DNA of 64,000 nt from Paragonimus westermani (lineage: Eukaryota; Platyhelminthes; Trematoda; Plagiorchiida; Troglotrematidae). Below the pieces are notes generated by a model. The model saw only the letters and a list, made by a program, of their open reading frames with translations, did not search any database and was not told the origin of the DNA. Position 1 is the first letter of the stretch, and each line of letters starts with the position of its first letter. The stretch spans positions 144,721-208,720 of the forward strand of contig QNGE01000872.1 of NCBI GenBank assembly GCA_008508345.1. The letters are read 5' to 3'. The position numbers and the translations under genes are program-made. Below are positions 36,501 through 44,081 of the stretch, one piece after another.

Positions 36501-37380
36501 ATGAGATGCTGCATCTGACTGTTTTCTATTCTATTCCTACCGAATCTACGGCTCCAAGAATCATCTGGGTTGCATTTGTTTAATAAACCTTCAAGTTTTC
36601 TACCACCATTTGTCCTCAGTGCTAAACTGCGGATTGTATGTTCCGGGTGACGAGAACAGAGATGATTTCCACGAAGGCCGTAAATAAAAAAGAGCTAAAC
36701 GTTCCCTCTTCAGATTACGATGTGTCACGTTAGTCATTCTCCATGTGGTGAACACAAAGGTGGGCCTCGTTCATCTCGATTACCCCTGCCTAATTTTGGG
36801 CAAATTGAAAGTATTTAGTCAGTATGTGGCTAAGTGTATAGGACATCATTAGATGTCTTGGAAGTTCCAAAGCCGCAGTATTTGTTTTTTAGCACACACA
36901 CACCCAGAGATTGTTTATGTGGTGTTGCACAGCCGTTGGCGAACTGTGTCATGTTCATGCCAACTGTGGTTGCAGCCGAAAAAAACGAATGCCATCCCTT
37001 CAATGTCAACTCGTGATCCTCAGGCCGATGGCGTTCCTGTTCGTCTTCCCGGTTATCCGTTTTGTCTCAATTTGATAGAGTTTTGTTCTTACTCATTTCC
37101 GTTAGTTGTTAGCTTGAAGGTTTGATATTAGATCCGCCGCATCTACTGTCGGCCTGGTGAATGCCCTCTGTTCACAAAATTACTTTGATTACAGGTGTGG
37201 CCCATTCATTTCAAAAAATCTTCTGATTGTGTATCTGAGAAGCCACTCCCGAGAACCACATTCATTCCCTTAACGGCGTTCCAACCACAGATCTGCAATG
37301 TTATCACCCAGTCTGCAACAGCTACGCCAACCTCCTCAATCCTGGATGAACGCGAACGTGTTAATCGATTATTTGAGTGA
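6539..37380 (+). CDS. NBN: Nibrin (NBS1), 12 exons identified, whole gene span
   Basis: Nibrin is the regulatory subunit of the MRE11-RAD50-NBS1 complex, which senses DNA double-strand breaks in the nucleus and activates ATM. The exons give, in order, an FHA domain (about residues 20-100), tandem BRCT domains (about 105-325), a low-complexity middle rich in Ser/Pro, and a C-terminal MRE11-binding region (VGINRKNFRK, then FKK), ending in an acidic DERERVNRLFE. The start MWELI resembles vertebrate MWKLL, and the FHA Arg of GR falls at residue 28, as in human nibrin. Total coding length is about 682 codons against 754 in human. Exon phases agree everywhere except between exons 8 and 9, so one exon is missing or one boundary is wrong. 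Introns 1-5 are 36-46 bp; introns 6-11 are 0.6-14.8 kb and filled with transposons. No in-frame stop occurs within the assigned exons, so the gene looks functional. Confidence 0.85.
6608..6735 (+). CDS. NBN: NBN exon 2, FHA domain first half
   Basis: It completes the split Gly codon and encodes residues 11-53. WSIGRLGCDIIV and SVSRTHAVLKV are visible. G27-R28, S41, R42 and H44 match the FHA residues that bind phosphothreonine. The exon ends in phase 0 before GTATGTGAG. Intron 2 is only 36 bp. Confidence 0.92.
6772..6911 (+). CDS. NBN: NBN exon 3, FHA domain second half
   Basis: It encodes DGNLGFTLIDQSQFGTFLNG and then LTVGDRITFG. These are the FHA strand carrying the conserved FGTFLN signature and the G-D-x-I-x-FG strand of nibrin. 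The acceptor is TTTAG at 6771. The donor GTTAGT begins at 6912, leaving phase 2. Intron 3 is 41 bp. Confidence 0.92.
6953..7112 (+). CDS. NBN: NBN exon 4, start of BRCT1
   Basis: It completes Cys100 and encodes residues to K153. The segment LLQGQIVESCAESCVALVMV followed by HLVVTAK aligns with the first BRCT repeat of nibrin (human ...[25 protein letters not shown]). The frame stays open across both short flanking introns. Intron 4 (7113-7149, 37 bp) starts with GTTTGT and ends in TTAAG. Confidence 0.88.
7150..7251 (+). CDS. NBN: NBN exon 5, BRCT1 end
   Basis: It encodes 34 codons (residues 154-187), beginning VICALLGRVPIVTPAFMEAF. This matches the human [20 protein letters not shown] segment almost position by position. 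The exon is phase 0 at both ends and the donor is GTAAGG. Intron 5 is 46 bp (7252-7297). Confidence 0.93.
7298..7423 (+). CDS. NBN: NBN exon 6, inter-BRCT region and BRCT2 start
   Basis: It encodes 42 codons (188-229). NSYLPPLREPRLV and FQSKSFYALTNEQ correspond to human SFYPPLDEPSI and FKGKTFIFLNAKQ. It is phase 0 at both ends, with donor GTAGGT. This is the last exon of the compact 5' cluster; intron 6 is about 2.1 kb. Confidence 0.92.
7424..9533 (+). other. NBN intron 6 (2.1 kb)
   Basis: Flanked by phase-0 splice sites. The acceptor at 9533 (TTATTTCAAG) was preferred over the later one at 9542 because the extra residues FTQ align without a gap to human HKK. I recognise no gene or transposon inside. 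Short frames at 7678-7960 (both strands) and 8763-9067 have no known motif. Confidence 0.6.
9534..9855 (+). CDS. NBN: NBN exon 7, BRCT2
   Basis: It encodes residues 230-336. RLGQGELFLI aligns with human FGGGEARLI. EWQRVVYSALRAIRRRPILE followed by SELGFAVVYASTSGYCNPE aligns with the end of human BRCT2 ([38 protein letters not shown]). At 322 bp it is among the largest exons, and it ends in phase 1 before a consensus GTAAGT. Confidence 0.92.
9856..10482 (+). other. NBN intron 7 (627 bp)
   Basis: Runs from a GTAAGT donor to a pyrimidine-rich CGTTTCAG acceptor. No gene or repeat is recognised inside. The frame at 10174-10368 has no known motif. Confidence 0.6.
10483..10633 (+). CDS. NBN: NBN exon 8, start of the linker region
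   Basis: With the C carried over from exon 7, it encodes 50 codons including EKLYEEAGISEAFSVNPF and then LEDLPSNAPELSGSRPFLKR. The segment is acidic and Pro/Ser rich, as expected just after BRCT2, and is not conserved enough to align. It is supported by strong splice sites (TTTCAG, TG|GTAAGT) and correct phase from exon 7. It ends in phase 2. Confidence 0.75.
10634..13179 (+). other. NBN intron 8, first part, nothing recognised
   Basis: Frames here (10911-11171, 11895-12086 and 12658-12867) show no recognisable domain. An unidentified small nibrin exon could lie in this stretch or in the rest of intron 8, because the phases of exons 8 and 9 do not agree. I could not pick one out by eye. Confidence 0.4.
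13180..13560 (-). mobile_element. RTE-type LINE 3' end fragment
   Basis: The reverse complement of about 13264-13440 aligns by eye with the 3' tail of the RTE copy at 32.8-33.0 kb. Shared landmarks include GTCTTGNTAAT, TTGATNNTG and AATAGTTAGG followed by a CT-rich run. Only the tail and badly decayed C-terminal coding sequence are present. Confidence 0.45.
13561..14329. other. Unassigned part of NBN intron 8
   Basis: The + frame 13975-14241 (88 codons) precedes the gypsy RNase H region and might be decayed polymerase sequence of that element. I cannot align it to reverse transcriptase motifs. The opposite-strand frame at 13709-13942 is not recognisable. Confidence 0.3.
14330..15650 (+). mobile_element. 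Ty3/gypsy-type retrotransposon relic (RNase H and integrase)
   Basis: In order on the + strand: an RNase H start (VVADASFHWIDGVILHVF, about 14335-14390); an integrase zinc-finger region with DPVVIPRE, CVSRQLHLGC and then CWAGV (about 14918-15040); a core strand LGPDNGT (about 15220); and a late core/C-terminal block RATPTIQSPVGV followed by NRKPRLLLDV (about 15410-15500). Frames shift repeatedly and many stops are present, so it is a long-dead copy. LTRs were not found. It lies within nibrin intron 8 in the sense orientation. Confidence 0.75.
15651..17189. other. Unassigned part of NBN intron 8
   Basis: Frames at 15691-15996 (both strands) and 16930-17193 are mutually antisense or motif-free. 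The region just before 17190 may contain upstream parts of the RTE copy that follows, but I cannot align it. Confidence 0.3.
17190..18620 (+). mobile_element. RTE-type LINE relic with internal deletion
   Basis: The region before the reverse transcriptase is recognisable as WTGHFEERFNRP (about 17351-17386), KRNK (about 17488) and FKDGGRG (about 17530). A decayed start of the RT domain (KRYLVMSASQQ, about 17590) follows. Thumb and C-terminal sequence then starts directly: TYLDTAISSALNIADEASMR and FANVRHLWRRS (17940-18055), followed by VFDLRCLC and VARPVGGGVQK (to about 18460). The central palm, including the catalytic motif, is missing. A T-rich tail occurs at 18530-18580. Confidence 0.65.
18621..19589. 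other. Unassigned part of NBN intron 8
   Basis: No recognisable coding or repeat structure. It may hold the N-terminal half of the endonuclease of the following RTE copy in decayed form. Confidence 0.3.
19590..21720 (+). mobile_element. RTE-type LINE relic (endonuclease and reverse transcriptase)
   Basis: The endonuclease is visible in the frame 19668-19859 (WNAQIGRLCTDGRNL, then LYLASTNFRRSK). The reverse transcriptase starts near 20760 (VVPNDWSLANTISIFRR). It continues with the palm segment FDSIDRSAL (about 20990-21015), CLSRYGVPKKCVNMLKAVYR (21020-21080), FLLNFAANAI (about 21165) and the active-site region (about 21256-21280). There the expected YADD reads as CADG, so the enzyme is dead. 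The thumb runs to about 21570, and the C-terminal motif VFIFDHRYVRSV lies near 21640-21675. The continuation is at 24.05 kb. Confidence 0.75.
21721..22819. other. Unassigned DNA inside the split RTE
   Basis: Short antisense-paired frames at 21820-22189 and a + frame at 22413-22658 have no motif I recognise. Together with the next feature this forms foreign DNA between the two halves of the + strand RTE. Confidence 0.3.
22820..23400 (-). mobile_element. RTE-type LINE endonuclease relic on the opposite strand
   Basis: The - frame 23364-23035 reads ARTLDSLGVCCISETRVHNS, then ELTAHAVSIRYWL and VDWIPVNGRFCAV. This is the N-terminal half of the RTE endonuclease domain, and ETR is the conserved catalytic-glutamate region. 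It breaks down after about 23035. It lies in reverse orientation between the two + strand RTE halves. Confidence 0.7.
24050..24560 (+). mobile_element. RTE-type LINE C-terminal fragment
   Basis: The frames around 24084-24329 read WWQYGVGTGEVRRRLLNE, GHILQIRTHH and then WKRQPGGQRMIWVWAMKTLT. These match the C-terminal region after the reverse transcriptase of the RTE family (WLGHVLRM...GWKKRRGGQ.MTW). It is likely the continuation of the copy at 19.6-21.7 kb, displaced by about 2.3 kb of inserted DNA. Confidence 0.65.
24561..25422 (+). other. End of NBN intron 8
   Basis: A 144-codon open frame (24988-25422) occupies most of this stretch and is in frame with exon 9, ending in the TAG of its splice acceptor. 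Its content (many aromatic and aliphatic residues) does not look like nibrin linker, and I treat it as intron. The pyrimidine-rich acceptor ends CTGTCGTAG at 25422. Confidence 0.45.
25423..25660 (+). CDS. NBN: Probable NBN exon 9 (disordered linker)
   Basis: The open segment MDFVPKSNCLAADSDPLMKS followed by PSPSVRSPPSGRF is Ser/Pro-rich, like the disordered centre of nibrin. It is bounded by a good acceptor (CGTCTGTCGTAG) and a GTTAGT donor. It ends in phase 1, which matches the next exon. Its phase-0 start does not match exon 8 (phase 2). Either a small exon is missing upstream or the true acceptor is internal, for example before TAATTGC at 25443. No homology anchors it. Confidence 0.5.
25661..26617 (+). 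other. NBN intron 9 (957 bp)
   Basis: GTTAGT to TTTCCAG. Antisense-paired frames at 25932-26313 have no motif I recognise. Confidence 0.5.
26618..26958 (+). CDS. NBN: Probable NBN exon 10 (disordered linker)
   Basis: With the G carried over from exon 9, it encodes 114 codons: VSDCSHMLLNEEDALLALNN ... SKPPADTLQWLAKKKDFVPV ... DET. It is Ser/Thr-rich and hydrophilic. It is bounded by CTTTCCAG and a GTTAGT donor at 26959. Phases match exon 9 (1) and exon 11 (0). An alternative reading as a terminal exon ending at the TAA near 26992 is possible but would leave exons 11-12 without a parent. Confidence 0.6.
26959..28639. other. First part of NBN intron 10
   Basis: Frames at 27251-27917 (+) and 27805-28239 (-) are not assignable. 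A weak resemblance of 27775-27900 to the C-terminal end of gypsy polyproteins is not convincing. Confidence 0.3.
28640..29950 (+). mobile_element. CR1-like LINE relic (reverse transcriptase and C-terminus)
   Basis: The frame 28623-28988 contains NFSKAFDRVGYLPLCVKLRK, then YLQDRYFNVRVNG and GGAPQG. These are the finger and palm motifs of CR1/jockey-type reverse transcriptases (DFSKAFD..., GVPQG). The active site appears as YTDD near 29170. The C-terminal MLPAYQRRLHF segment (about 29605-29640) and VVEFKRNFN (about 29820-29845) match the region after the RT. Several frameshifts are present. It lies in nibrin intron 10, sense orientation. Confidence 0.7.
30590..31010 (-). mobile_element. RTE-type LINE 3' end
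   Basis: The reverse complement of this stretch aligns closely by eye with the + copy at 32755-33060. Shared landmarks are GTTGTTTGGCCGAGTTGTCTG, GGCAGTGAAAGCCGTAA, GCTCGGTTGTTTGTTT, TTTTCAGTAGTTAG and the terminal CCACTGATGTATNGCTGT. Only the last codons and the 3' UTR are present. An upstream frame at 31272-31027 (-) may be related but is not recognisable. Confidence 0.7.
31011..31999. other. Unassigned DNA between two RTE 3' ends
   Basis: No clear motif. The part next to 32000 may be decayed reverse transcriptase of the following RTE copy. Confidence 0.3.
32000..33070 (+). mobile_element. RTE-type LINE relic, thumb to 3' end
   Basis: Recognisable segments are ILRSAKHFGTRFPKLFCKIA (about 32115-32175), GGGEGVGNEIEARISNGRVV followed by FANLG (about 32220-32295), YKAIVRAVLLYGNETWPL (about 32347-32400), HRFRWLGHVLRIPVGRL (about 32520-32572) and YRWLETLGDMAVNRA (about 32712-32757). 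The 3' UTR follows and ends with an ATGATGATGATA run near 33065-33076. Frames change several times. The 3' UTR pairs with the inverted copy at 30.6-31.0 kb. Confidence 0.75.
33071..34515 (+). other. Last part of NBN intron 10
   Basis: The 112-codon + frame at 33711-34049 is Ser/Thr-rich but not recognisable. The intron ends in TTTCCCACAG at 34515. Confidence 0.35.
34516..34638 (+). CDS. NBN: NBN exon 11, MRE11-binding region
   Basis: It encodes 41 codons ending VTTHYVGINRKNFRK. This corresponds to the nibrin C-terminal MRE11-binding segment (human ...GINDDYGQLKNFKKFKKV). WIELRILRS earlier in the exon may match human LLTEFRSLVI. The exon is phase 0 on both sides, with acceptor TTTCCCACAG and consensus donor AAG|GTAAGT. 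The match, phase and signals together make this assignment strong despite the 7.6-kb intron before it. Confidence 0.85.
34639..37194 (+). other. NBN intron 11 (2.56 kb)
   Basis: Frames inside (34854-35060, 35671-35865, 36148-36372 and 36834-37125) show no known motif. A tRNA-like stretch occurs on the - strand near 35100-35180 (see findings). Confidence 0.5.
37195..37380 (+). CDS. NBN: NBN exon 12, terminal exon
   Basis: It encodes 61 residues and TGA at 37378-37380. It begins VWPIHFKKSSDC, giving the basic FKK that follows KNF-K in the MRE11-binding motif, and ends ILDERERVNRLFE. The end is acidic followed by LF and resembles the ATM-binding tail of nibrin (human ADDLFRY), but stops right after it. 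The acceptor is GATTACAG, and phase 0 matches exon 11. Confidence 0.75.
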   Translation: MWPIHFKKSSDCVSEKPLPRTTFIPLTAFQPQICNVITQSATATPTSSILDERERVNRLFE

Positions 37381-40300
37381 GTTCTTATTTCTGTCGCTCA
37401 CAAACTACACATGCCTTGTTGCAAGCCTATCGCTGCACAGCAGATAGTGATGATCACGAGGAATTCAGCTGTACGGTTGGCGGCATGCGATGCCGATTAG
37501 CCTGTTACAGTGACCAAAGCCAAAAGACGCCTGCGCTTAACCATAACCGCAATTGGCTTGCGCTGCACCACTTGCAGTTCCATCCACACCACATATCCAG
37601 TGTAAACCCGAAGGAATAAGAGCGGGATGCATGCCAGTTAGGCGTTTGTGTTCAGCCGGCCGATGCTGGTTACCCAGTTGATTGGCTAGTAAGGAAAGGA
37701 AACTCTTATCTCTCGAAAAGTAAATAGAGAGAGCCTGCAATGGCGAGATCTAGACTAAGAAGAAAGATTTGTGAAGTGTAATACAAGAAACATTAAAGTA
37801 TAGGATTGCGGGTTAGTGCATCCCAGAAAAGATAAGGATGAAAAAATTCACATTTCAACCGTAACTGTTTACTTGTCATACATTGTTCGGTTTGTTTGAA
37901 GTGGAGCTTTCAAACATAATTATTAACCACGCACGAGGCTTCCTTAATGCAACTTAAAGCACATCACGCATTTGTTTCAAATGCATATCTACTAGAGCTT
38001 TATATAACCTGTGCTTCTGCAGTGTTTTCAGATGGGTAGCCCAGTAGCTGGGTTATCCCTTCCTTCTCGATTATCGTTGTGTACTATAATTTGCGTTGCA
38101 GTTCAACATCAGTAATCTCCCTATGCATTAGCACATGTGTACATACTGTCTGTTGGAATTGTTTTCACACGTACTGTTATTGTATTCACTGGCTAAGTTT
38201 TACCGTCGCTAATATTTTTTATTTGCATGAAGTGAAATGTGCCAACTCCCCAAAACTCGCATGTGGTCTCGTACGTAAGACACAAGCTGTCGGGAGATCG
38301 TGCCTTCATTCACAGTTCAGTCGGACTCCAAATTTCGGATCTCTGTTTGGTATCCTTTCAAATGCAGATCGAATGTTTTTTGTCTGACGCTGCGATTTGA
38401 CTCACAAAATGTGAAATTCTATAAAAATTTATTTGTAATATCGTGTTTTCATCACCCGCGCTTCCACCAAAGTGGTCACAGCACTTGGTATAGGAGGGGC
38501 ATTTAGTGCTAATTTCGCTGTAACCGTATCACCGGTAAACTCGCCATTGGCGACGGTTGTCGTGATAACCTAGTTTGTTCACTACCTTCCGCATTCCTTT
38601 CCCGAACAACCTAAAGACCAATCGGTGAACAGGTTTAGCCGCCTCTCAACAGCGGAATACATGCACTGTCATCTGATTGAAAGCTACTTTTTAAATTGCC
38701 CTCGTACTGGTTGGAATATGTAGGCATTTTCACACTGAATCTTCCAGTTCAGACAGTTTTCGTGAATTAAGTCTGTTCCAGATTTTTTATCTCTAAAGCC
38801 AGTTTTCCTGGTGATATGACAGGTGTTGATGTCAACCGCCGCCGTTGAGTGAGACCCACTGGGCACTATCCATAACGCATGCGATTATCGCATGGTAAGC
38901 AAACAATCAAAAACAAGACATTTCACATGCCTGAATACGTATCCAGCTTGAGAGTATAAAAGGTCGCCTAAAATCACGTAGTTGTATACATCAGGGCACG
39001 CCAAGTTAAGTTTGAAGTCGATCAGTGATGTAATCGTGTCGAGAATGTTAAATTATTAACAATGCACCGCCGTATCCCACCATGAGCTGTAGTTTTAGCA
39101 CGTTCACATTTGTGCTACGACGTGCTTCGCTCCGCAGCGTAACCTCTGAACGTTGGCCCAAAGACAGTGGTGACTATCCAGCCGGTAAGTGTTTGGCCAT
39201 TGGTTTCACGGCTCAAGTGCTGAAACCAACTGTGAAATAAGCCGGGTGACCAGGCCTCACATATACGCTCTGCCAATTCATCAGCGTGCCCAGCTCAAAT
39301 CGCATATCGTAACGGGCTGCGTACCTTTCTGTGCTAATATGGTCATCGTTGGTTAAGGATGGGAGGCCACGTTGACTTCTGTATGCTCCCTTACAATGCA
39401 AGTGAAGTGGTACCCACACTGTAACCAGTAAATACACTGTAATTCGGCTTGCGTAGCTAATTGCACCTACTAGGAAGATTGGTACCCGATATTGCTAACC
39501 AAGGCTTGATACGTCACCAATTTCATCCGATTTTGTACTAATGCAGTCCGAAAATCAACGCTTGATAAGACCGGTCGCTTTTAAAGGTATCAGGAAAATC
39601 AGCTGGATTGATCGACGTCTGAGTAGCCCAAATGATGCGTTACCTACTTGCCAGTTGTAACGTCAAACGGTTTATAACCTGAAGCTTCGATTTCTTACCC
39701 CAGGTTCGGCACCCCACCAAAAAAATCAAATGCACCGAATCACAAACGATGATCGTCGATCAGTTGGACGCCTACGTCGAAACGTAAGGAAACTTACAAA
39801 CCTGGAGCGCCAGTATTGCACAAATTCTACATCGCAAAAGTGCGCTACTTGATGATCACAGCTTAGCTTCAGAACGTCTGACTACAATGCAACTGAAGGA
39901 TAGATTGCGGTCGAGTGGAAGAAACTACATCACTAAAATGAAGAACGCTCTTCAAGACGGCAGCGAATTCTGATCTGACAAAGCAGCTGATAATCCAGGC
40001 ACGTCAGGAAACAAAAGAGGCAAGCGAATGTTTCCTGGATGAAATTTTACCCATGGAACGGCTGCAAAATTGTTAGCACAGCTATTCGCGAATCAGAGCG
40101 TTGAAGGATATCCACTAGAAATATGAATTGAATTCACTAAGTAAAAAATAGGCACGGCATATGAAGAGTCGAGTAGATAAAAAAGCAGTGAAGGTTTCTT
40201 GTAGGCCGCACTGGGAGTTTCTGTTCATTTCGACTGGAAAAATTCTCCCAGGAGAGTTTTTTGGAGAGATAAATGAGACTTCCCTGATAAGAAGAGGTGT

Positions 40301-41740
40301 GCTTATCAAACATTACATAATGAATGACATCATCCGCGAACGAGCGGCAAGGGAGACCCGACCGCCATGTGTAGAAAAAAAGCTTTTGAAATGGAACGTC
40401 ACCTCGCGGTTAGCTTAGACAGGTGGTAGTGTGTTGGAACGAATAAGTCTATGACATCCATCAGCAGTCGGTTGAACATGATACGCAACCTCCGTCATAC
40501 TTTATTTTACAGAATGAGTACAACCTTCACAGTGAAAGCGCTGTTGCTTCAATTGTTAACGCCCACTGCGTTTACCAGTTCCATTGTGGGTACCACTTAA
40601 CTCGCTTCGGTAAAAGGAAATTCACTTGCACAATCGGGTTGGATGGGATATGAAACAGGCTCTGATAACTTATATACAGCAACCGGTGCAACCCAAACAG
40701 CCAGCATCCTCAGTCGCATGCCCTTGAAATCAATTACACAACCAACTTTACCGGTTCACTGAATTTGTAGCTATCCAGAAATAAAAAGGTGTGACTACCA
40801 GTCTGGTGCTTTTCCCCAGTGAACAGTCAATTTTACTGTTTGTTTATGTATGTGCGGTTTCGTATCCTCCTTGTTTGACTCTGTTGCATAAACAATAAAA
40901 CGGAGGTATGCGAGATGTGGCGAGATTCTTGAGACAGTGAACCATGCAATGCTTTCGAATCCTGGTGTATTGGGATTGCCCGTTCATTAAGGCCCACCAG
41001 TGAATTCCGTGACAACTCAGTCTAATGTATAGCATTCTGGCTGAACTCTTTCGGTAGGTTGCCTGGACTTGGTGTGTATATGCATCAATTCAGGTTATAT
41101 TGCAATTCCGCATTCTTGTTGATGTTTTACCGCTATTAAGGTACAATTTAGTTACCACATGGAATCAGACGAGCTGAAATGTGCTTCGTGGCTCCGGGGT
41201 GTCTAGAAGGGTTATTAGTCGTTCAAGAACGAATGATGCAATATGTGGCCGACGCGAATCCCATTTCTACCATCGCGATCACCTGTGCTAGTATTGTCTA
41301 TCTTGGGGGAAAATAGCGCGTCAAAAACAATTCCTAAATTATACTAGCATGCAATCAAAGTTAAAAGGGCTGCTTGGACGTTAACTGGTCCTATGGAACT
41401 CGCTATGATGAGATCGCCGGTTCACATTACGCAAGACGGGCGTCAGTTGATGTAGCTGACTGCTTCTCGCGCAAAAAATGTGCGGATTATTGTCCACAGA
41501 CCAGTGGCTAGATGTTCTAGATAGCCACGAAGCCGCGCCCTAGATTATCCCGTTTTCTGGCTAAGGTTACTTTGTCTCGACTCTAGTAATGAGGCACCAA
41601 GGAGGTGTTACGTACTAGTGCAATTTTGATGCGTAACCCCGTCTATTGTTGATCAAAATCACTCAAACGAGTAAAAGGCAAAAAATATATTTGAGATGTG
41701 AAAGGCGAGATGGGCGTTATAATGCGTCAAATTACGATTT
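37381..41740. other. Intergenic DNA between NBN and SPT4
   Basis: The first few hundred bases would hold the nibrin 3' UTR. I see no clear AATAAA near the stop. Frames at 38079-38506, 39213-39437, 40115-40418 (both strands) and 40833-41035 carry no motif. The + translation of about 39740-40090 has a coding-like look (SERLTTMQLKDRLRSSGRNY) but is interrupted by stops, possibly an unrecognised transposon. Nothing here can be named. Confidence 0.35.
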
Positions 41741-42094
41741 TTACTTCTCACTCTTATCCAGCGAGCGATATGGTATTCCTTTGCTTCGCAAATAGTGAAT
41801 TATATCCGCTGGTAGCGAGCCACAAACACTGGCCGCGTAAACGCCCGGAGTGAGTTTGTCAATCATCTGCCATCGGGCAACCCAACTTTCCGTCGGACAC
41901 ATCATCGCCAACATGCCATCGAAGTTGGCTGACGAACATTCGTACACTTTATCTCGATCGCCTTGCATTTTTAGAAAATCCTCGCAGTTCTCACAACCGT
42001 TCATTTGAAACTGATTCAGGGTCTTCACAAGACCACATAGCAAACAAGCACGGAGCTGACGTAGTTCAGTGGGAATCACTGTGTGCAACGCCAT
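41741..42094 (-). CDS. SPT4: Transcription elongation factor SPT4
   Basis: A complete 117-residue protein, the normal length for SPT4. SPT4 with SPT5 forms DSIF, a nuclear factor that binds RNA polymerase II and controls pausing and processivity. The N-terminus MALHTVIPTELRQLRACLLC matches animal SPT4. A C4 zinc finger is formed by C17, C20, C34 and C37 (CLLC...GCENC). The conserved SSANFDGMLAMM, SWVARWQ and PGVYAASVCGSLP segments follow in the usual order. The ATG at 42092-42094 is the family start, and the stop TAA is at 41741-41743. The gene has no intron and no frameshift. It lies 4.4 kb from nibrin, convergent with it, with transposon relics on its other side. Confidence 0.96.
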   Translation of the reverse strand: MALHTVIPTELRQLRACLLCGLVKTLNQFQMNGCENCEDFLKMQGDRDKVYECSSANFDGMLAMMCPTESWVARWQMIDKLTPGVYAASVCGSLPADIIHYLRSKGIPYRSLDKSEK

Positions 42095-43199
42095 TGCTTA
42101 ACAAGTATCTTTTACGTACACCAGCGATGATAAATCTGCAATAAAAGCGAACATGTGTCGTTATTTTAAATTCTGAACAAAGGTATGTATTCATATAAGT
42201 AAGACAGCACTGGTTTCGATGCTAAAATCTGGATCTAAGTTAGTCTCTTTAAGTGACGAAATACACAACAGAAGAAAGATGAAAAATTAGAACTGCCGTG
42301 GCTCTTGAAAGTAAGCTTTCCTTGTTTGTACCAGATGTTCGCTGCAGTGCGACGTGAAAGTGAACAAGCCTGGACAGAGCCAATCGAATTAACTAGAGCT
42401 CGAGTGTGCCACCACGTCGTTGGTAGTCCGCATCGTTAACGCACGCTTGTAGCCAGCTCGTTTGGCTAACAAACTACACCGATTAACGGATAAGTGATAG
42501 TGTTCAATGGAGCAAACCCCGGTATGTATGCATATACTGCGCTCCCGCTCGATCGTTTCGGAGATATGGGCACATGTATGAAATGTATGGGGTTATTTTC
42601 CATTTGGCAGAAATGATAGTGTGTTCCAAGTTATTTCACTATCACTTCGCCCTGTCTATTACACAGTCATCCACACCAAATTTGCTGCTGAACCGTATGG
42701 CTGCATCACAACCTGTGGAGGCCTGTTGAAAACCATTTCAACACCACCACTTTTTAACACGTGATCACTGAGTGATTGTTAAGCACGCGGCCAGACCATA
42801 CTGGAATTCGGTCATCTTTAAAAGCAGGTTGACAGTTCTTTTCAGTGTAACCACTTATGGCTTGCTCGCCAACTAAAGTAACTTTGTTACTGAGGGCTTC
42901 CTCACCGAATTTATTCATCGGTCTCCTCTGTCACTTGCAATCAGAGGGATACAAGCTCCCTAGTAATGTGTAGTGAATAAGTAGAAAACTCTACTAAACC
43001 ACCGGCATACTGAGTCCTGACCCTGGTATCTCCAAACAAATAGGCACCCAACATTCACACGGCAGCCGAGATGTCACGTAAGTCTTATACAGAGAAACAC
43101 TGACGGTTGTTTCTCTTAACGCTACAGTCACAGACAGAATTTCTGGGGGGAAAGGAGTAAACCGTGCCGATCGGCTAAAAAATGAGTCAAACAATGCCT
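42095..43199. other. Region upstream of SPT4
   Basis: Expected to contain the SPT4 promoter, since transcription runs leftward. No TATA box or known operator is evident. Frame 42994-43194 (-) borders the CR1 relic and is not recognisable itself. Confidence 0.35.
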
Positions 43200-44040
43200 T
43201 GAGTGTTAACCTAGGGGCAGAAGTGGTAGGAAATTCCAGGCGGCCACCACGAGAAGTCTATGCCTCAGCTCGTACCTCCTGTGACCTGGCAGACAGCTAT
43301 GGCCCGCAAAAGTGGATAACAAGTCTGCGAGATCTTCGGAGAGAAAGGAGTGAATAAGAATCAGACCGTCGTGAAGTATTCGGATGGATAAAGATCAAGA
43401 AGTTCAGGCCGAAACTCTTAGTATAGTGCCTAATACTGTCTTCGTAACAGCCCACTGAACATGTCCCAACGTAGTTATTTTCTTTTGAGGACCAATGAAT
43501 ATCACTAGAGACACATTGAGGTAAACGTTGGACTCAGACCACGTAGAGTTTAAAAAGTTCTCTTGGTTACGTGGGGAAGTGTCCCCTTTGTCAAACCCAA
43601 TACAAAGTAGCCGGGTTTAGACGTCTTTTCGTGATGATAAAAGATAAGTTGGCGATAGACGGATCCCTAGATCTTTGTTGAGAACTTCGGCAATCACAAA
43701 AGCTTTTGGAGCAGTACGTTTCCATTAGAAGACACGTGTGCACATGTTTTAATTGATAAGGAGACATCATCCCTGTGATCACTCTTGAAGGCATTAACGT
43801 CAGTTTGGGAAATACTAGGATCATAGGGATCCCAAATGTTAAGATCATCCAAATACAGCAAGAAGTTGGTGGAGATTATTTCTGGAAGGTCGCTGATACA
43901 AATCAGAAAGAATAACGCCACAGAGATCGATAACAAAATCACACTCGCTGGCATGAGTACAGAGAAGGGATTAGGGCCAACCTTAAAGGATCTCGGAAAC
44001 GAAGTTGCCCAACGGTAAACTTCATCCAGAACGCCATATC
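43200..44040 (-). mobile_element. CR1-like LINE relic (reverse transcriptase and C-terminus)
   Basis: On the - strand from 43954: LFFLICISDLPEIISTNFLL followed by YLDDLNIW. This is the ...LF.IYINDLP... block leading into the active site, with YADD changed to YLDD. A block DLADLLSTFAGHSCLPGHRR further along (about 43330-43270) matches the C-terminal region after the RT. There are numerous stops, and the 5' half is absent. Confidence 0.65.
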
Positions 44041-44081
44041 TCTACTTTACGTAAGGGTGAGCCGTGAGACACTCGATCAAT

